From positions 2,167,144 through 2,231,143 of the forward strand of contig JBFLJU010000001.1 of NCBI GenBank assembly GCA_040743155.1: a DNA stretch of 64,000 nucleotides, in the 5' to 3' direction. The notes under the pieces are model-generated. The model saw nothing but the letters and a program-made list of their open reading frames with translations, ran no database searches and was not told the DNA's origin. The DNA comes from Cycloclasticus sp. (GTDB lineage Bacteria; Pseudomonadota; Gammaproteobacteria; Methylococcales; Cycloclasticaceae). Position numbers and translations under genes: made by a program. Positions 39,690 to 48,961 of the stretch are shown piece by piece (positions within the stretch are counted from its first letter, which is position 1; each line of letters begins with the position of its first letter).

Positions 39690-39935
39690 CTCTTTAGCCC
39701 CTTTTCTAATAATGTGAATTTTAAGTAATAAATGCCATTATATAGCCAAAAGGAATATTCATATAATGACTTGCGTCAATTCGGTTGCGTTAAATATGTC
39801 ATAAAATATTAACAACTCTTTTAGGAAAATCACTCAGCACTAACTCAATGGTATTTTGTTTACGCAGAAACTAACCACGCTCCGAATCGTAAAACCTTTT
39901 ACGTATCTTCCACTTAATATTGCTCCCGTAGTGAA

Positions 39936-40034
39936 AAGCCACATAGTCAGCAAATGGCAAGAGAAGAATTTGTGTTAAACCTCATCGGCGCAATTATCGT
40001 TACGCTTATTTGTTGGTTTTTATTAACTCCGTAG
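39936..40034 (+). pseudogene. 3' remnant of a DASS/SLC13 transporter gene
   Basis: In the frame ending with TAG at 40032-40034 the translation continues the DASS C terminus: the helix MAREEFVLNLIGAIIVTLIC is present with only one changed residue in MAREGF/MAREEF, and the end reads WFLLTP instead of WFTFT. Similarity weakens upstream of about 39936. Only the last 30 codons remain and there is no start, so it cannot be a gene. It may be the original 3' end displaced by the RND cassette. Confidence 0.8.
39945..40019 (+). repeat. 75-bp direct repeat, copy 2
   Basis: Second copy of the repeat at 34550-34624, offset by 5395 bp, 72 of 75 bases identical. It marks the right end of the RND cassette, in direct orientation relative to copy 1. 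Confidence 0.92.
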
Positions 40035-40075
40035 AAAAAACGGTTTCTTCTGCTATATTTAATCTGCTAACGATT

Positions 40076-40091
40076 GTTTTAAGGATAAAAC
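40076..40091 (+). promoter_or_regulatory. CsrA/RsmA-type hairpin over the ribosome binding site
   Basis: GTTTT-AAGGAT-AAAAC forms a 5-bp stem with a six-base loop. The loop holds the Shine-Dalgarno AAGGA of the gene starting with GTG at 40093. GGA in a loop over the Shine-Dalgarno is the standard CsrA repression site, and the loop is the same six bases as in the sRNA hairpins at 23.6 kb. The stem is all A-T except one G-C pair, so it is weak without protein. Confidence 0.6.
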
Positions 40092-40092
40092 G

Positions 40093-41199
40093 GTGTCTAA
40101 AGATCATAAAATTTTTACCCTTACTAGAGGCTTTATAGCGCTCATATTGCTGGCCTCAAGTTCTTTATGCGTCAGTGCAAATAACGTGAAACAAAGCATT
40201 CATGCGTTGTACATTCCATTAGCGGATCATTACGCTGCCTTAGTCGCCTATGAGCGCTACCGCGATAAAATGATTCATGCCGATTTTAGCATTGAGAAAA
40301 TGGGCAATTGGGATCTACTCCGTGCCTATTTCCAAACCGGCGAGCCTGATATGGCCTTCGTCATGAGCCCCTTAGCTATGGACATGTATCGGGAACAACC
40401 GAACTTCCGCTGGATCGGCTTGATGCATCGTGATGGCAATGCCTTGGCCATTAACGACCTATTTAATCAGCAAGTCAACGTTCCGCGCTTACGCAAAGAC
40501 CGCCTACCAACAGCCGCCATCGCCGCGGTGTTGCATCAGCACTACGAAACCACCGGCCAAGCAGTGCAAATTGGCATGCCCCACGTGTTATCCACCCACA
40601 GTGTGGTGCTTTACCGCTACTTAAAGGAATACGGCGTCAGCATGTCGACCAGCACCAATCGGCCCGCCGAAGTACTCGCCATTACCGTCGCACCGCCGAA
40701 GGCACCGGCTTTTATAAAATCAAGGAGTAACCGTGCGGAATTATCGGCCTTCGAACAATCTTTACCCTGGGCCGATGTCGTTGAAACCCAGCACTTCGGC
40801 CACATTGCTTGGTATTCGAAAGACGTGATGCCTTGGCCAAACGGCCATGTTGAGTGCATCGCGCTGGCTAGTGACCAAGCCATTGCCAATAAATTTGCCG
40901 CCAGTAAGGAGGTGATGCACTATATTCGCCAAGCAGGCGAGGATATTGAGCAAGCTCGGCTTAAAGGTGGCCAAGCCTTAGACGACATCGTACTCATCGT
41001 GCGTAAACATATTCCCGAACACAATCGCGAAGCGATCATCGCCAGCTTAAACCCTGAACTGAAGGTAATTAATTACCAGCACTTAAATATTGATAAAGCC
41101 GGCTTGAAGCAAATCATGGACTTGGCGGTAGAAGGTAAGATCATCGCTGAAGCGATTGATATCGACGCCTTTGCCGACACCCGTTTTAATGGCGAATAA
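40093..41199 (+). CDS. NrtA/SsuA-like periplasmic binding protein
   Basis: The 368-residue protein starts at GTG, has a signal peptide (to about residue 29, ending CVSA) and one type 2 periplasmic binding fold of the NMT1/NrtA group, which otherwise binds nitrate, sulfonates, bicarbonate or thiamine precursors. Recognisable parts are LYIPLADHYAALVAYERYR, NWDLLRAYFQTGEPDMAFVMSPLAM and PHVLSTHSVVLYRYLKEYG. No ABC permease or ATPase is adjacent. Instead a hybrid kinase and a GGDEF protein follow in the same operon (3-bp gap), so it probably delivers a ligand signal to the kinase rather than to a transporter. Ligand unknown. Confidence 0.8.
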   Translation: MSKDHKIFTLTRGFIALILLASSSLCVSANNVKQSIHALYIPLADHYAALVAYERYRDKMIHADFSIEKMGNWDLLRAYFQTGEPDMAFVMSPLAMDMYREQPNFRWIGLMHRDGNALAINDLFNQQVNVPRLRKDRLPTAAIAAVLHQHYETTGQAVQIGMPHVLSTHSVVLYRYLKEYGVSMSTSTNRPAEVLAITVAPPKAPAFIKSRSNRAELSAFEQSLPWADVVETQHFGHIAWYSKDVMPWPNGHVECIALASDQAIANKFAASKEVMHYIRQAGEDIEQARLKGGQALDDIVLIVRKHIPEHNREAIIASLNPELKVINYQHLNIDKAGLKQIMDLAVEGKIIAEAIDIDAFADTRFNGE

Positions 41200-41202
41200 G
41201 TA

Positions 41203-44200
41203 ATGACAAAAACCAAACACTCATTACAAAAGAGCCTCTGCTTCTGGTTTTTAGGGCTCTCGCTCATCCCCATGGCACTGATGGTCGCTATAGGCCTATC
41301 GCAGGCAACTCAAGCACTCAAACAAGACGCCGCTATACTCTTAACACAAACCGCTGAGGCCAAAGCCGCCTTTATTGTTAATTGGTTTGACTATCGTTTT
41401 AAAGACCTAGATTACCAAGCTCAAAACCAGCGTAACAGCGAGTTTTTACAAGCCCTAGTTAGCGGTTTAGATAACAGCAAGTCCAGCGCTAAAGAATATA
41501 CTCAAAGCTATGACTGGGTGCGTAAAAAAACGCCAAATGAAGAAGCCTTGCTGAATTTGACGCGTAAATACAGTTATATATACGACATTTTTCTAATTGA
41601 CCTCTCTGGCAACATCCTATTCTCCATCGCCCAAAAAGAAGATCTCGGTAGCAATTTATTCATCGGCGACCACTCCAGCACCCTTTTTGCTCAATCGGTC
41701 CGACAAACCCTCGATAGCGGTCGCTCGCTCTTTTCTGGCATTGAACGTTATGCGCCGAGCAATAACATGCTCGCCGGTTTCTTAACCGCGCCACTATTGG
41801 ATGACAATGGAGACAAGGTCGGCGTCTTAGCCATTCAAATTAAGCTCGACCAGCTGTACCAACAAGTCTCAACATTTTACTCATCCCAAGAATCCCAAGA
41901 GTTTCATTCTACTCACCGCCATTACCTAGTCGATAATACGGGGCTTTTACTCAGCCCTATCAATGACCACAAGCAAGTATTGTTGCGGAAAGTTGACTCT
42001 CAAGCCGTGCAAGACTGGCAGCAAAAAAAACCATTAGATGCGACTCTTTTAGAACCTTATCTTGGGCCCGATGGCTTGACTGTATTCGGCTACAAAACAA
42101 GTATCAACATCGGCAATATTCATTGGCTACTACTCAGTGAAATAAACCAAGCAGACGCCCTATTCGTTATCAATGACATACAAGAAACTGCACTCAGCTT
42201 CTTAGCTCTTCTTGCTTTGTTATCCGCGGCCATCGCTCTGTTTCAAGCCAAGCGTATCGTTCGGCCCATCATTAAACTGTCTGAAGTCACCCAAGCGGTC
42301 GCAAAAGGAAAATCCCAGCAACAAGTGGTGATTGAACGTGCGGATGAGGTGGGTGAATTAGCAGCGACCTTTAACTATATGATTCGTGTGCGTGAGAAAT
42401 ATATAAAAACCATTAGCGATAATAACCACGATATTCAACAAGCGCTCAACGAACTATCTGAACAGAAATTTGCCTTTGACCAGCACGCTATTGTTGCTAT
42501 TACCGATTTAGCCGGCACCATCAGCTATGCAAATGACCGGTTTTGCAATATTAGCGGCTATGAACGCGATGAGCTCATTGGCAGTAACCATCGACTGTTA
42601 AACTCGGGCCACCACCCCCGCGAGTTCTTTGAGCAGATGTTCTACACATTAACTGCTGGCAATGTCTGGCATGGTGAGGTTTGCAACCTAGCTAAAAGCG
42701 GCGTTCTATATTGGGTCGACACCACCATTGTTCCCATTAAAGATGCCGATGGGGAGCTAAACAGTTACATTGCTATTCGTACGGACATCAGCCATATGAA
42801 GCAGGTAGAAATTGAGTTAATGGAAACCGCCAACAACGCCAAAGCTGCAAACACCGCTAAAAGTGAATTCTTAGCCAATATGAGTCATGAGATTCGTACC
42901 CCGCTTAATGGGGTTATCGGCATGACAAGCTTATTACTCGATAGTGGTTTAACCAACGAACAACATGCGCGCACCAAAATAGTTGCTAACAGTGCTAACG
43001 GCTTGCTGACTATTATTAATGATATTCTGGATTTTTCAAAAATAGAGGCCGGAAAACTTGAATTAGAAATCATCGACTTCGACCTCGCAGCGCTGATCAG
43101 CGATGTTGCCGCTTCGATGGCTTTCCGAGCCGAAGAAAAACATATCGAGCTCATCTGCCCAGCGAATCCACTTCAATCTAACTGGTATAAAGGCGACCCT
43201 AACCGTATTCGGCAAGTATTAATTAACCTGATCGGTAACGCCATCAAATTCACCCCCACAGGCGAAGTATCCGTTAACGTTCACGTTGTTGATAACAGGA
43301 ACGGGCAACACCACCTGCTTGTTGAAGTTACTGATACCGGCATAGGCCTATCGTACAAACAGCAACAAGGCCTTTTTGAACGCTTTACCCAAGCGGATAG
43401 CTCGACCACTCGCCAATACGGCGGAACAGGACTAGGCTTAACTATTTCCAAACAGCTGGTCGAACTGATGGGCGGGGAAATCGCCGTTGAAAGCACCCTT
43501 AACGAAGGCTCTACATTTACTATTGCAGTAACGTTATACGATAGCGAACACAGTGCTGAAGCCAACAGCTCCAACGCCTTAAGCAACGAATCCATTTTAA
43601 TTGTCGATAATAACTACACCAACCGAAAGCTGTTAAAAGAACTATTGACGCTCTGGGGCATCCCTAATCAACAAGTAGAAACGGCTAAAGAAGCGATACA
43701 AATGTTAGGCAATGCGGCTGAACAAGGCAAACCATATTCTATGGCCATTGTTGACATGCAAATGTCCGAAACCGATGATCTTCAACTCGTACAGTCAATC
43801 CGCCAACAAGATAATATTGCCAGCACCCAATTGGTTCTGCTCACCTCTCAAGCACGCCGTGGTGATGCCCAAAAAATGCGCGATATTGGCTTCAACGGTT
43901 TCCTATCAAAACCCGTGAACCAATCTGACTTATATAATCTGCTCTTGCAAGTCTATGGCTTAGCTGACGATGCCCGCTTACTTACTCGACACCCCTCCCG
44001 CAAATTAAACTTGTTCAGCGCGCAGGTCTTAGTAGTAGAAGATAATGTCACTAACCAACTGGTTGCACGCGGTATGCTAGAGAATTTGGGGCTTAACGTG
44101 TCTATCGTGAATAACGGCAAAGAAGCCATTGAAGCACTATCAAGCCAGCGTTATGACCTCGTCTTTATGGACAGTCAAATGCCTATTATGGATGGATTCC

Positions 44201-44823
44201 AAGCGAGTACCATAATTCGTGACACTAGTTCAGGGGTTCTGCAACACGACATTCCCATCATCGCGATGACCGCTAATGCCATGGCTGAAGATAAGGAGCA
44301 CTGTCTCGCCGTCGGGATGAATGACTTCGTCGCAAAGCCAGTTAACCCAAGCCTATTGCTCAGCGCTTTAAATAAATGGTTGCCAAAGCAGAACAAAGAT
44401 CGCCCTGTCGACGAAGAGACAAGGGATTGTTTAAGTGAAGACGCGTTAGCATTTGAAGCATCAAAAAAACTTCAGTTACCGCCATCAAAGGAGCTGATTT
44501 TTGATCACAGCGTGCTACAAAACTTACTCGGTGATGAAGAGACAATTCAGTCAGTCATCACCGCTTTTATCAGCGAGATACCTTCGCAACTAGATCAATT
44601 AGAGCTTGCGCTAGCCGACGCCGATGCCAGCAGTGCTGGTGCCATTACACATAAAATTAAAGGCTCTGCCGCCAGCACTGGCGCTAATGCGCTAGCGCAG
44701 CTGGCTAAAAACATGGAAATATCTGCCAAGGAGGGAGACCTGCAGCCCGTTGCTGATGGTTTAAAGACATTAGCCAGTAGCTTTAGGCTATTACAAGAAA
44801 CTCTCGAAAACGACTCCGCATGA
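41203..44823 (+). CDS. Hybrid sensor histidine kinase (Cache-HAMP-PAS-HK-REC-REC-HPt)
   Basis: The 1206-residue kinase has a membrane helix near residues 14-36, a periplasmic Cache-like sensor (about 40-320), a second helix (about 325-348), HAMP (about 348-400), PAS (about 420-535), HisKA with phosphoacceptor H562 in [16 protein letters not shown], and HATPase_c with GTGLGL near 741. The first receiver has its aspartate (D851 in VDMQM) but an altered acidic pair (VDNN). The second is canonical, with D990 in MDSQMP, and the C-terminal HPt has H1150 in [10 protein letters not shown]. This is a full multistep phosphorelay in one chain. It overlaps the GGDEF gene by 4 bp and follows a binding protein by 3 bp. 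Confidence 0.93.
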   Translation: MTKTKHSLQKSLCFWFLGLSLIPMALMVAIGLSQATQALKQDAAILLTQTAEAKAAFIVNWFDYRFKDLDYQAQNQRNSEFLQALVSGLDNSKSSAKEYTQSYDWVRKKTPNEEALLNLTRKYSYIYDIFLIDLSGNILFSIAQKEDLGSNLFIGDHSSTLFAQSVRQTLDSGRSLFSGIERYAPSNNMLAGFLTAPLLDDNGDKVGVLAIQIKLDQLYQQVSTFYSSQESQEFHSTHRHYLVDNTGLLLSPINDHKQVLLRKVDSQAVQDWQQKKPLDATLLEPYLGPDGLTVFGYKTSINIGNIHWLLLSEINQADALFVINDIQETALSFLALLALLSAAIALFQAKRIVRPIIKLSEVTQAVAKGKSQQQVVIERADEVGELAATFNYMIRVREKYIKTISDNNHDIQQALNELSEQKFAFDQHAIVAITDLAGTISYANDRFCNISGYERDELIGSNHRLLNSGHHPREFFEQMFYTLTAGNVWHGEVCNLAKSGVLYWVDTTIVPIKDADGELNSYIAIRTDISHMKQVEIELMETANNAKAANTAKSEFLANMSHEIRTPLNGVIGMTSLLLDSGLTNEQHARTKIVANSANGLLTIINDILDFSKIEAGKLELEIIDFDLAALISDVAASMAFRAEEKHIELICPANPLQSNWYKGDPNRIRQVLINLIGNAIKFTPTGEVSVNVHVVDNRNGQHHLLVEVTDTGIGLSYKQQQGLFERFTQADSSTTRQYGGTGLGLTISKQLVELMGGEIAVESTLNEGSTFTIAVTLYDSEHSAEANSSNALSNESILIVDNNYTNRKLLKELLTLWGIPNQQVETAKEAIQMLGNAAEQGKPYSMAIVDMQMSETDDLQLVQSIRQQDNIASTQLVLLTSQARRGDAQKMRDIGFNGFLSKPVNQSDLYNLLLQVYGLADDARLLTRHPSRKLNLFSAQVLVVEDNVTNQLVARGMLENLGLNVSIVNNGKEAIEALSSQRYDLVFMDSQMPIMDGFQASTIIRDTSSGVLQHDIPIIAMTANAMAEDKEHCLAVGMNDFVAKPVNPSLLLSALNKWLPKQNKDRPVDEETRDCLSEDALAFEASKKLQLPPSKELIFDHSVLQNLLGDEETIQSVITAFISEIPSQLDQLELALADADASSAGAITHKIKGSAASTGANALAQLAKNMEISAKEGDLQPVADGLKTLASSFRLLQETLENDSA

Positions 44824-46100
44824 AAATTCTAATCGCCGATGATGACCTAACCATCCGTTCCATACTTGAGGCGATGACAACTCGCTGGGGACTTCAACCC
44901 ATAATAGTTGAGGATGGCGAAGCCGCGTGGGCCGTACTACAGCAAGATGATCCGCCACGTATTCTACTGCTGGATTGGGAAATGCCAAAACTGGATGGGT
45001 TGCAATTAAGCCAACGCATCCGACAGCAAGCAACTGAAGATCCACCCTATATCTTATTGCTCACCGCTCGCAGCGAAGCTGAAGATATTGCCGAAGGGCT
45101 TGCCGCAGGAGCAAATGATTTTATTGCAAAGCCGTTTAAAAACGTTGAGCTTCAAGCACGAATAAACGTAGCAAAACGCATGTTGAAACTACAATACGAA
45201 CATATACAAGCACTTGCAGACGCGCAATTAGCCGCCTCCGTTTTCACTCATACCTTTGAAGGAATTGTCATTACCGATACCGACGGTATGATTATTCGCG
45301 TGAATAATGCTTTTACCAGCATCACAGGGTATGCAAAAGAAGAAGCCATTGGTAGAAACTCTCGTTTTCTGGTCCCTAAGGCGCATAGCGCAGCTTGGCA
45401 AGAGGTTCTCGATACAGGACGGTGGTCTGGCGAAGTCTCAAACGGACATAAAAATGGCAGCACGCTCGTCATACAAGTTACCGTTGTAGCTGTAAAAAAC
45501 ACCAATGGACTGGTCACCAGTTATATTGGGCTTTTTTCTGACATCACCGAACGAGCTCGCCACCAAGAAGCGCTGAATTATGCAGCCACTCACGACCCAC
45601 TAACAGATTTAGCGAATCGAACCTTGCTTAAAGACCGCACACAACAAGCGATGGCTCACGTTCGTCGAGATGGAAAAGCCCTAGCCCTCGTTTATATCGA
45701 CCTCGATGGTTTCAAAATGGTCAATGATACTTTTGGTCACGAAGAAGGCGACAAGCTGCTCGTCTCCTTAGCCAAGCACATGAACCAATTAGTACGTGAA
45801 ACGGATACCGTTGCCCGTATTGGCGGAGATGAGTTTGTCGTCTTATTAACTGAGCTGACGGACAATGACAGTTGCTTGTTAATCCTCTACAGGTTACTGG
45901 CGGCGGCAACTACATCCATTGAAATAAACGATATGCAAGCCAAGGTGTCAGCCAGTATCGGTGTTTCTATCTTTATCAAGGATTACGATATAACGGCCGA
46001 CGAGCTTCTGCAACAGGCTGATACCGCTATGTATCAAGCTAAAACTAGCGGTAAAAATTGTTACGTCTTTTATGACAAAAAAGAGATTCAACTAACGTAA
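44820..46100 (+). CDS. Response regulator REC-PAS-GGDEF (diguanylate cyclase)
   Basis: The 426-residue protein has an N-terminal receiver (1-120; D52 in LLLDWEMP and lysine in FIAKPFKN), a short coiled linker, a PAS domain (about 135-250, with GIVITDTDGMIIRVNNAFTS) and a GGDEF domain (about 260-425). The active-site GGDEF is exact (335-339) and the inhibitory-site RETD lies five residues upstream, so it should be an active, feedback-inhibited diguanylate cyclase making c-di-GMP. There is no EAL domain. It is the probable output of the upstream hybrid kinase, to which it is coupled by an ATGA overlap. Confidence 0.94.
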   Translation: MKILIADDDLTIRSILEAMTTRWGLQPIIVEDGEAAWAVLQQDDPPRILLLDWEMPKLDGLQLSQRIRQQATEDPPYILLLTARSEAEDIAEGLAAGANDFIAKPFKNVELQARINVAKRMLKLQYEHIQALADAQLAASVFTHTFEGIVITDTDGMIIRVNNAFTSITGYAKEEAIGRNSRFLVPKAHSAAWQEVLDTGRWSGEVSNGHKNGSTLVIQVTVVAVKNTNGLVTSYIGLFSDITERARHQEALNYAATHDPLTDLANRTLLKDRTQQAMAHVRRDGKALALVYIDLDGFKMVNDTFGHEEGDKLLVSLAKHMNQLVRETDTVARIGGDEFVVLLTELTDNDSCLLILYRLLAAATTSIEINDMQAKVSASIGVSIFIKDYDITADELLQQADTAMYQAKTSGKNCYVFYDKKEIQLT

Positions 46101-46350
46101 GACCTGCTCATTGTTGAGGTTTTTTGTGCTTATCAGCAGCAAGCTTCCCGCTTTCACCTTAAGCAAAAGCGCGTTAGTTATTAGTTTGGCAGCACCTGGG
46201 GAAAACGACCGCTTACTTCGTCAACGATCACGCATTGCATCACAAACTTTTATCCACAATAATACAGCTCAATAATACAGTTTACGCTCCAAGGCGTAAG
46301 CCCCGATAACTTCACGCAAAGAACGTGAACGACCACAACCGGAGGGTTCC
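46101..46350. other. Intergenic leader of the DUF4212-symporter operon
   Basis: This 250-bp gap has no gene. After the GGDEF stop there is a weak CTCA-TTGT-TGAG hairpin followed by a T-run (46105-46129), a possible terminator. Closer to the symporter are two small hairpins, TTACGC-N6-GCGTAA (46282-46299) and TTCACG-N7-CGTGAA (46311-46329), and then AACC-GGAG-GGTT (46337-46348), which encloses the Shine-Dalgarno. A repeated AATAATACAG lies near 46260-46280. Confidence 0.5.
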
Positions 46351-46602
46351 ATGTCGGCTAATACTGACCCGTACTGGGCGGATAATATTCGTCTTATTTT
46401 AAAGTTATTATGTATCTGGTTTCTTGTCTCCTTTGTATTTGGCATTATCCTCGTTGAGCAACTCAATGCTTTTGAATTTGCCGGTTTTAAACTCGGCTTT
46501 TGGTTTTCCCAGCAAGGCTCCATTATTTCATTCGTTCTATTGATTTTTTATTACATAAAGAAGATGGGTGAAATTGACGCTAAACACAACGTAAACGATT
46601 AA
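46351..46602 (+). CDS. DUF4212 small subunit of a sodium:solute symporter
   Basis: This 83-residue protein has two membrane helices (about 14-36 and 50-72) and the family pattern YWADNIRLILKLLCIWFLVSF with GFKLGFWFSQQGSI. DUF4212 proteins always precede a sodium:solute symporter of the acetate/VC_2705 type, as here (3-bp gap), and are thought to be its small subunit. A strong GGAGGG lies before the ATG and sits in a small hairpin. Confidence 0.92.
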   Translation: MSANTDPYWADNIRLILKLLCIWFLVSFVFGIILVEQLNAFEFAGFKLGFWFSQQGSIISFVLLIFYYIKKMGEIDAKHNVND

Positions 46603-46605
46603 ATC

Positions 46606-48435
46606 ATGGAACTACAAACATTAACTTACTTGGTCGTTGGCGCTACGTTTGCACTCTATATCGGCATTGCCATTTGGGCCAAAGCAAAAACAACAGGTGA
46701 TTTTTATATTGCCGGCAAAGGTATTCACCCAATCGTTAACGGCATGGCGACCGGGGCAGATTGGATGTCGGCCGCATCGTTTATTTCACTCGCGGGGTTA
46801 ATATCTTACCTAGGCTATGAAGCTGGCATGTATTTAATGGGCTGGACCGGCGGCTACGTATTGCTCGCCATGTTGCTAGCACCTTATTTACGTAAATTTG
46901 GCAAATTCACCGTGCCCGAGTTTATCAGCGAGCGCTATTATTCCCGTGCCGCGCGCGTTATTGCGGTCATGTGTTTGATCTTTATTTCCTTCACTTACGT
47001 CGCCGGGCAAATGCGCGGTGTTGGCATCGTTTTCTCACGCTTTTTAGAATTGCCGATTGATCAAGGCCTTTACCTTGGCATGGGTATTGTATTTATATAC
47101 TCCGTTATCGGCGGTATGAAAGGCATTACCTACACACAAGTTGCGCAGTACGTTGTGCTGATGTTTGCTTACTCTGTACCGGCTATTTTTATGGCTATGC
47201 AGTTTACCGGCAACCCTATTCCACAAATCGCCTTTGGCAGTCAAATGTCGGATGGCTCAGGCTTCTTGTTGGACGCCCTAGACAATACCTTAATTGATTT
47301 AGGCTTTAGCTCTTACACGGAACCGTTTAACGATAAGTCTATGATTGACGTTATCGCTATCACGCTTGCCTTAATGGTCGGCACTGCAGGGTTGCCACAT
47401 GTGATCGTGCGCTTTTTTACCGTACCTAAGGTATCGGATGCCCGAAAGTCTGCCGGTTGGGCATTGATTTTTATTGCCCTACTCTATACCACTGCACCGG
47501 TTGTTGGCTCACTCAGCCGCTTGAATATTATTAACAGCATCAACGGCCCCGACAACACAGGCACATTATACACGGACATGCCCAGTTGGTTCCAAACATG
47601 GGAGAAATCGGGTCTGCTGGCGTGGTTTGACCACAATGCTGACGGCAAATTACAGTACGCAGCGGGTAACGCCTTCGCCGGTAAGGGAAAGCCCCTTTTT
47701 AACGGCGAACAGCGCGGGGAATTGGGCGAGCGAGTTGTGACCAACCCATCTAACGGCGAGATCGTTAATGGCGCTCCCTTCGCTAACGAGATTTATATTG
47801 ATCGCGATATTATGGTGCTGGCTAACCCAGAAATTGCGCAACTGCCGAATTGGGTAATCGCGCTGATTGCCGCGGGTGGTGTTGCCGCCGCCTTATCAAC
47901 AGCTGCCGGCTTACTCTTAGTTATTTCTGCGAGTATTTCGCACGACTTACTAAAAAGCACGTTTATGCCAAAGATCAGCGATAAGGCAGAACTACGCGCA
48001 AGCCGAATAACCTCTGCTTTTGCCATTATGGTGGCTGGTTATTTAGGTTTACACCCACCCGCCTTCGTGGCGCAGGTGGTCGCCTTCGCTTTCGGCTTAG
48101 CGGCGTCTTCGTTGTTCCCCGTGCTGATTATGGGTATTTTCAGCAAACGAATGAATAAATACGGCGCTATCTGCGGCATGCTCACAGGGCTGATTTTCAC
48201 CATGGGCTACATCATTTACTTTAAAGGTATCTTCATTGAACCAATGGCCGCTAACACGGCTGAAAACTGGTTGTTTGGCATATCGCCAGAAGGTATTGGT
48301 GCCATCGGCATGTGCTTAAACTTCCTTGTTGCCTTTATCGTGTCGAGCATGACACCACCGCCGCCTCAAAGCGTACAAGATATGGTTGAGAGAATCCGTT
48401 TACCGAATTCTGCAGCCGCCGCTCATGATCATTAA
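46606..48435 (+). CDS. Sodium:solute symporter family protein (VC_2705/ActP-like)
   Basis: The 609-residue SSS-family carrier has about thirteen spans. Family signatures include the N-terminal FYIAGKGIHPIVNGMATGADWMSAASFI, the GLPHVIVRFFTVPKVSDAR block and the C-terminal transmembrane bundle. A hydrophilic insertion of about 85 residues near 300-400 is characteristic of the VC_2705 subgroup that pairs with DUF4212. Relatives take up acetate or other monocarboxylates with Na+. The substrate here is inferred, not shown. Confidence 0.92.
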   Translation: MELQTLTYLVVGATFALYIGIAIWAKAKTTGDFYIAGKGIHPIVNGMATGADWMSAASFISLAGLISYLGYEAGMYLMGWTGGYVLLAMLLAPYLRKFGKFTVPEFISERYYSRAARVIAVMCLIFISFTYVAGQMRGVGIVFSRFLELPIDQGLYLGMGIVFIYSVIGGMKGITYTQVAQYVVLMFAYSVPAIFMAMQFTGNPIPQIAFGSQMSDGSGFLLDALDNTLIDLGFSSYTEPFNDKSMIDVIAITLALMVGTAGLPHVIVRFFTVPKVSDARKSAGWALIFIALLYTTAPVVGSLSRLNIINSINGPDNTGTLYTDMPSWFQTWEKSGLLAWFDHNADGKLQYAAGNAFAGKGKPLFNGEQRGELGERVVTNPSNGEIVNGAPFANEIYIDRDIMVLANPEIAQLPNWVIALIAAGGVAAALSTAAGLLLVISASISHDLLKSTFMPKISDKAELRASRITSAFAIMVAGYLGLHPPAFVAQVVAFAFGLAASSLFPVLIMGIFSKRMNKYGAICGMLTGLIFTMGYIIYFKGIFIEPMAANTAENWLFGISPEGIGAIGMCLNFLVAFIVSSMTPPPPQSVQDMVERIRLPNSAAAAHDH

Positions 48436-48464
48436 CGCTTTGGCTATAAAGACGGTTATATTTT

Positions 48465-48923
48465 ATGCTTAACACTATCTGGGTCGATGCCGACGCTTGT
48501 CCGGTGGTGATTAAGGAGATTCTATTTCGTGCCGCTGAGCGCACCAAAACCCAAACCACATTGGTGGCTAATCAAGTCGTTCGAGTACCGCCGTCGGCGT
48601 ATATTTCATTCTTGCGTGTCAGCGCTGGGTTTGATGAGGCCGATAACGAGATTGTCAAACGAATGAGCGCTGGCGATTTGGTCATCACCGGTGATATTCC
48701 TTTAGCGGCTGAGGTCATCGAAAAAGGTGGCACAGCACTTAACCCGCGCGGCGAACTGTACACCACAGAGAACATTAAAGATCGCCTCAACATGCGCGAC
48801 TTTATGGAAACCATGCGCTCAAGTGGGCTTGAAATAGGTGGCGGCCCACCCCCTCTGAATAACACTGATCGGCAAACCTTCGCCAATCAATTAGATAAGC
48901 TGCTAACGAAGGCTGGGCGTTGA
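48465..48923 (+). CDS. YaiI/YqxD family protein (DUF188)
   Basis: The 152-residue protein matches UPF0178: it opens [23 protein letters not shown] with the conserved DADACP, contains [34 protein letters not shown], and ends with the [20 protein letters not shown] block. The fold is PIN-like, with conserved aspartates, so nuclease activity has been suggested but not proven for the family. It lies 29 bp after the symporter gene. Confidence 0.93.
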   Translation: MLNTIWVDADACPVVIKEILFRAAERTKTQTTLVANQVVRVPPSAYISFLRVSAGFDEADNEIVKRMSAGDLVITGDIPLAAEVIEKGGTALNPRGELYTTENIKDRLNMRDFMETMRSSGLEIGGGPPPLNNTDRQTFANQLDKLLTKAGR

Positions 48924-48926
48924 CTG

Positions 48927-48932
48927 TATAAT
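48927..48932 (+). promoter_or_regulatory. Extended -10 box before yeiP
   Basis: TATAAT preceded by TG (TGTATAAT) is 30 bp upstream of the yeiP ATG. It would give a leader of about 23 nt, containing the GAGG-AAGC-CCTC hairpin (48950-48961) that pairs the Shine-Dalgarno directly before the ATG. Confidence 0.55.
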
Positions 48933-48961
48933 CGCCGCTATCAAAAACTGAGGAAGCCCTC

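Larger units (their letters stand above)
39690..40092. other. Intergenic region with RND promoter and DASS 3' remnant
   Basis: This 403-bp gap holds, from left to right: a minus-strand promoter area for the RND operon, with TATAAT on the minus strand near 39740; a TGAC-TTGC-GTCA palindrome at 39767-39778; two direct repeats TTGCGTCAA (39771-39779) and TTGCGTTAA (39785-39793), 14 bp apart; an AT-rich stretch; the DASS gene remnant from about 39936; and the leader of the binding-protein gene with a GGA-loop hairpin over its ribosome binding site. No intact gene is visible. Confidence 0.6.

Noticed and set aside
34550..40019. Composite transposon or prophage att sites around the RND operon
   Set aside because: No transposase, integrase or tRNA gene is present, and the repeat is coding sequence of a transporter, so an att-type site is not supported; I report only the duplication.
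46105..46129. Rho-independent terminator after the GGDEF gene
   Set aside because: The stem is only about four base pairs, so I mention it only as a weak possibility in the intergenic entry.
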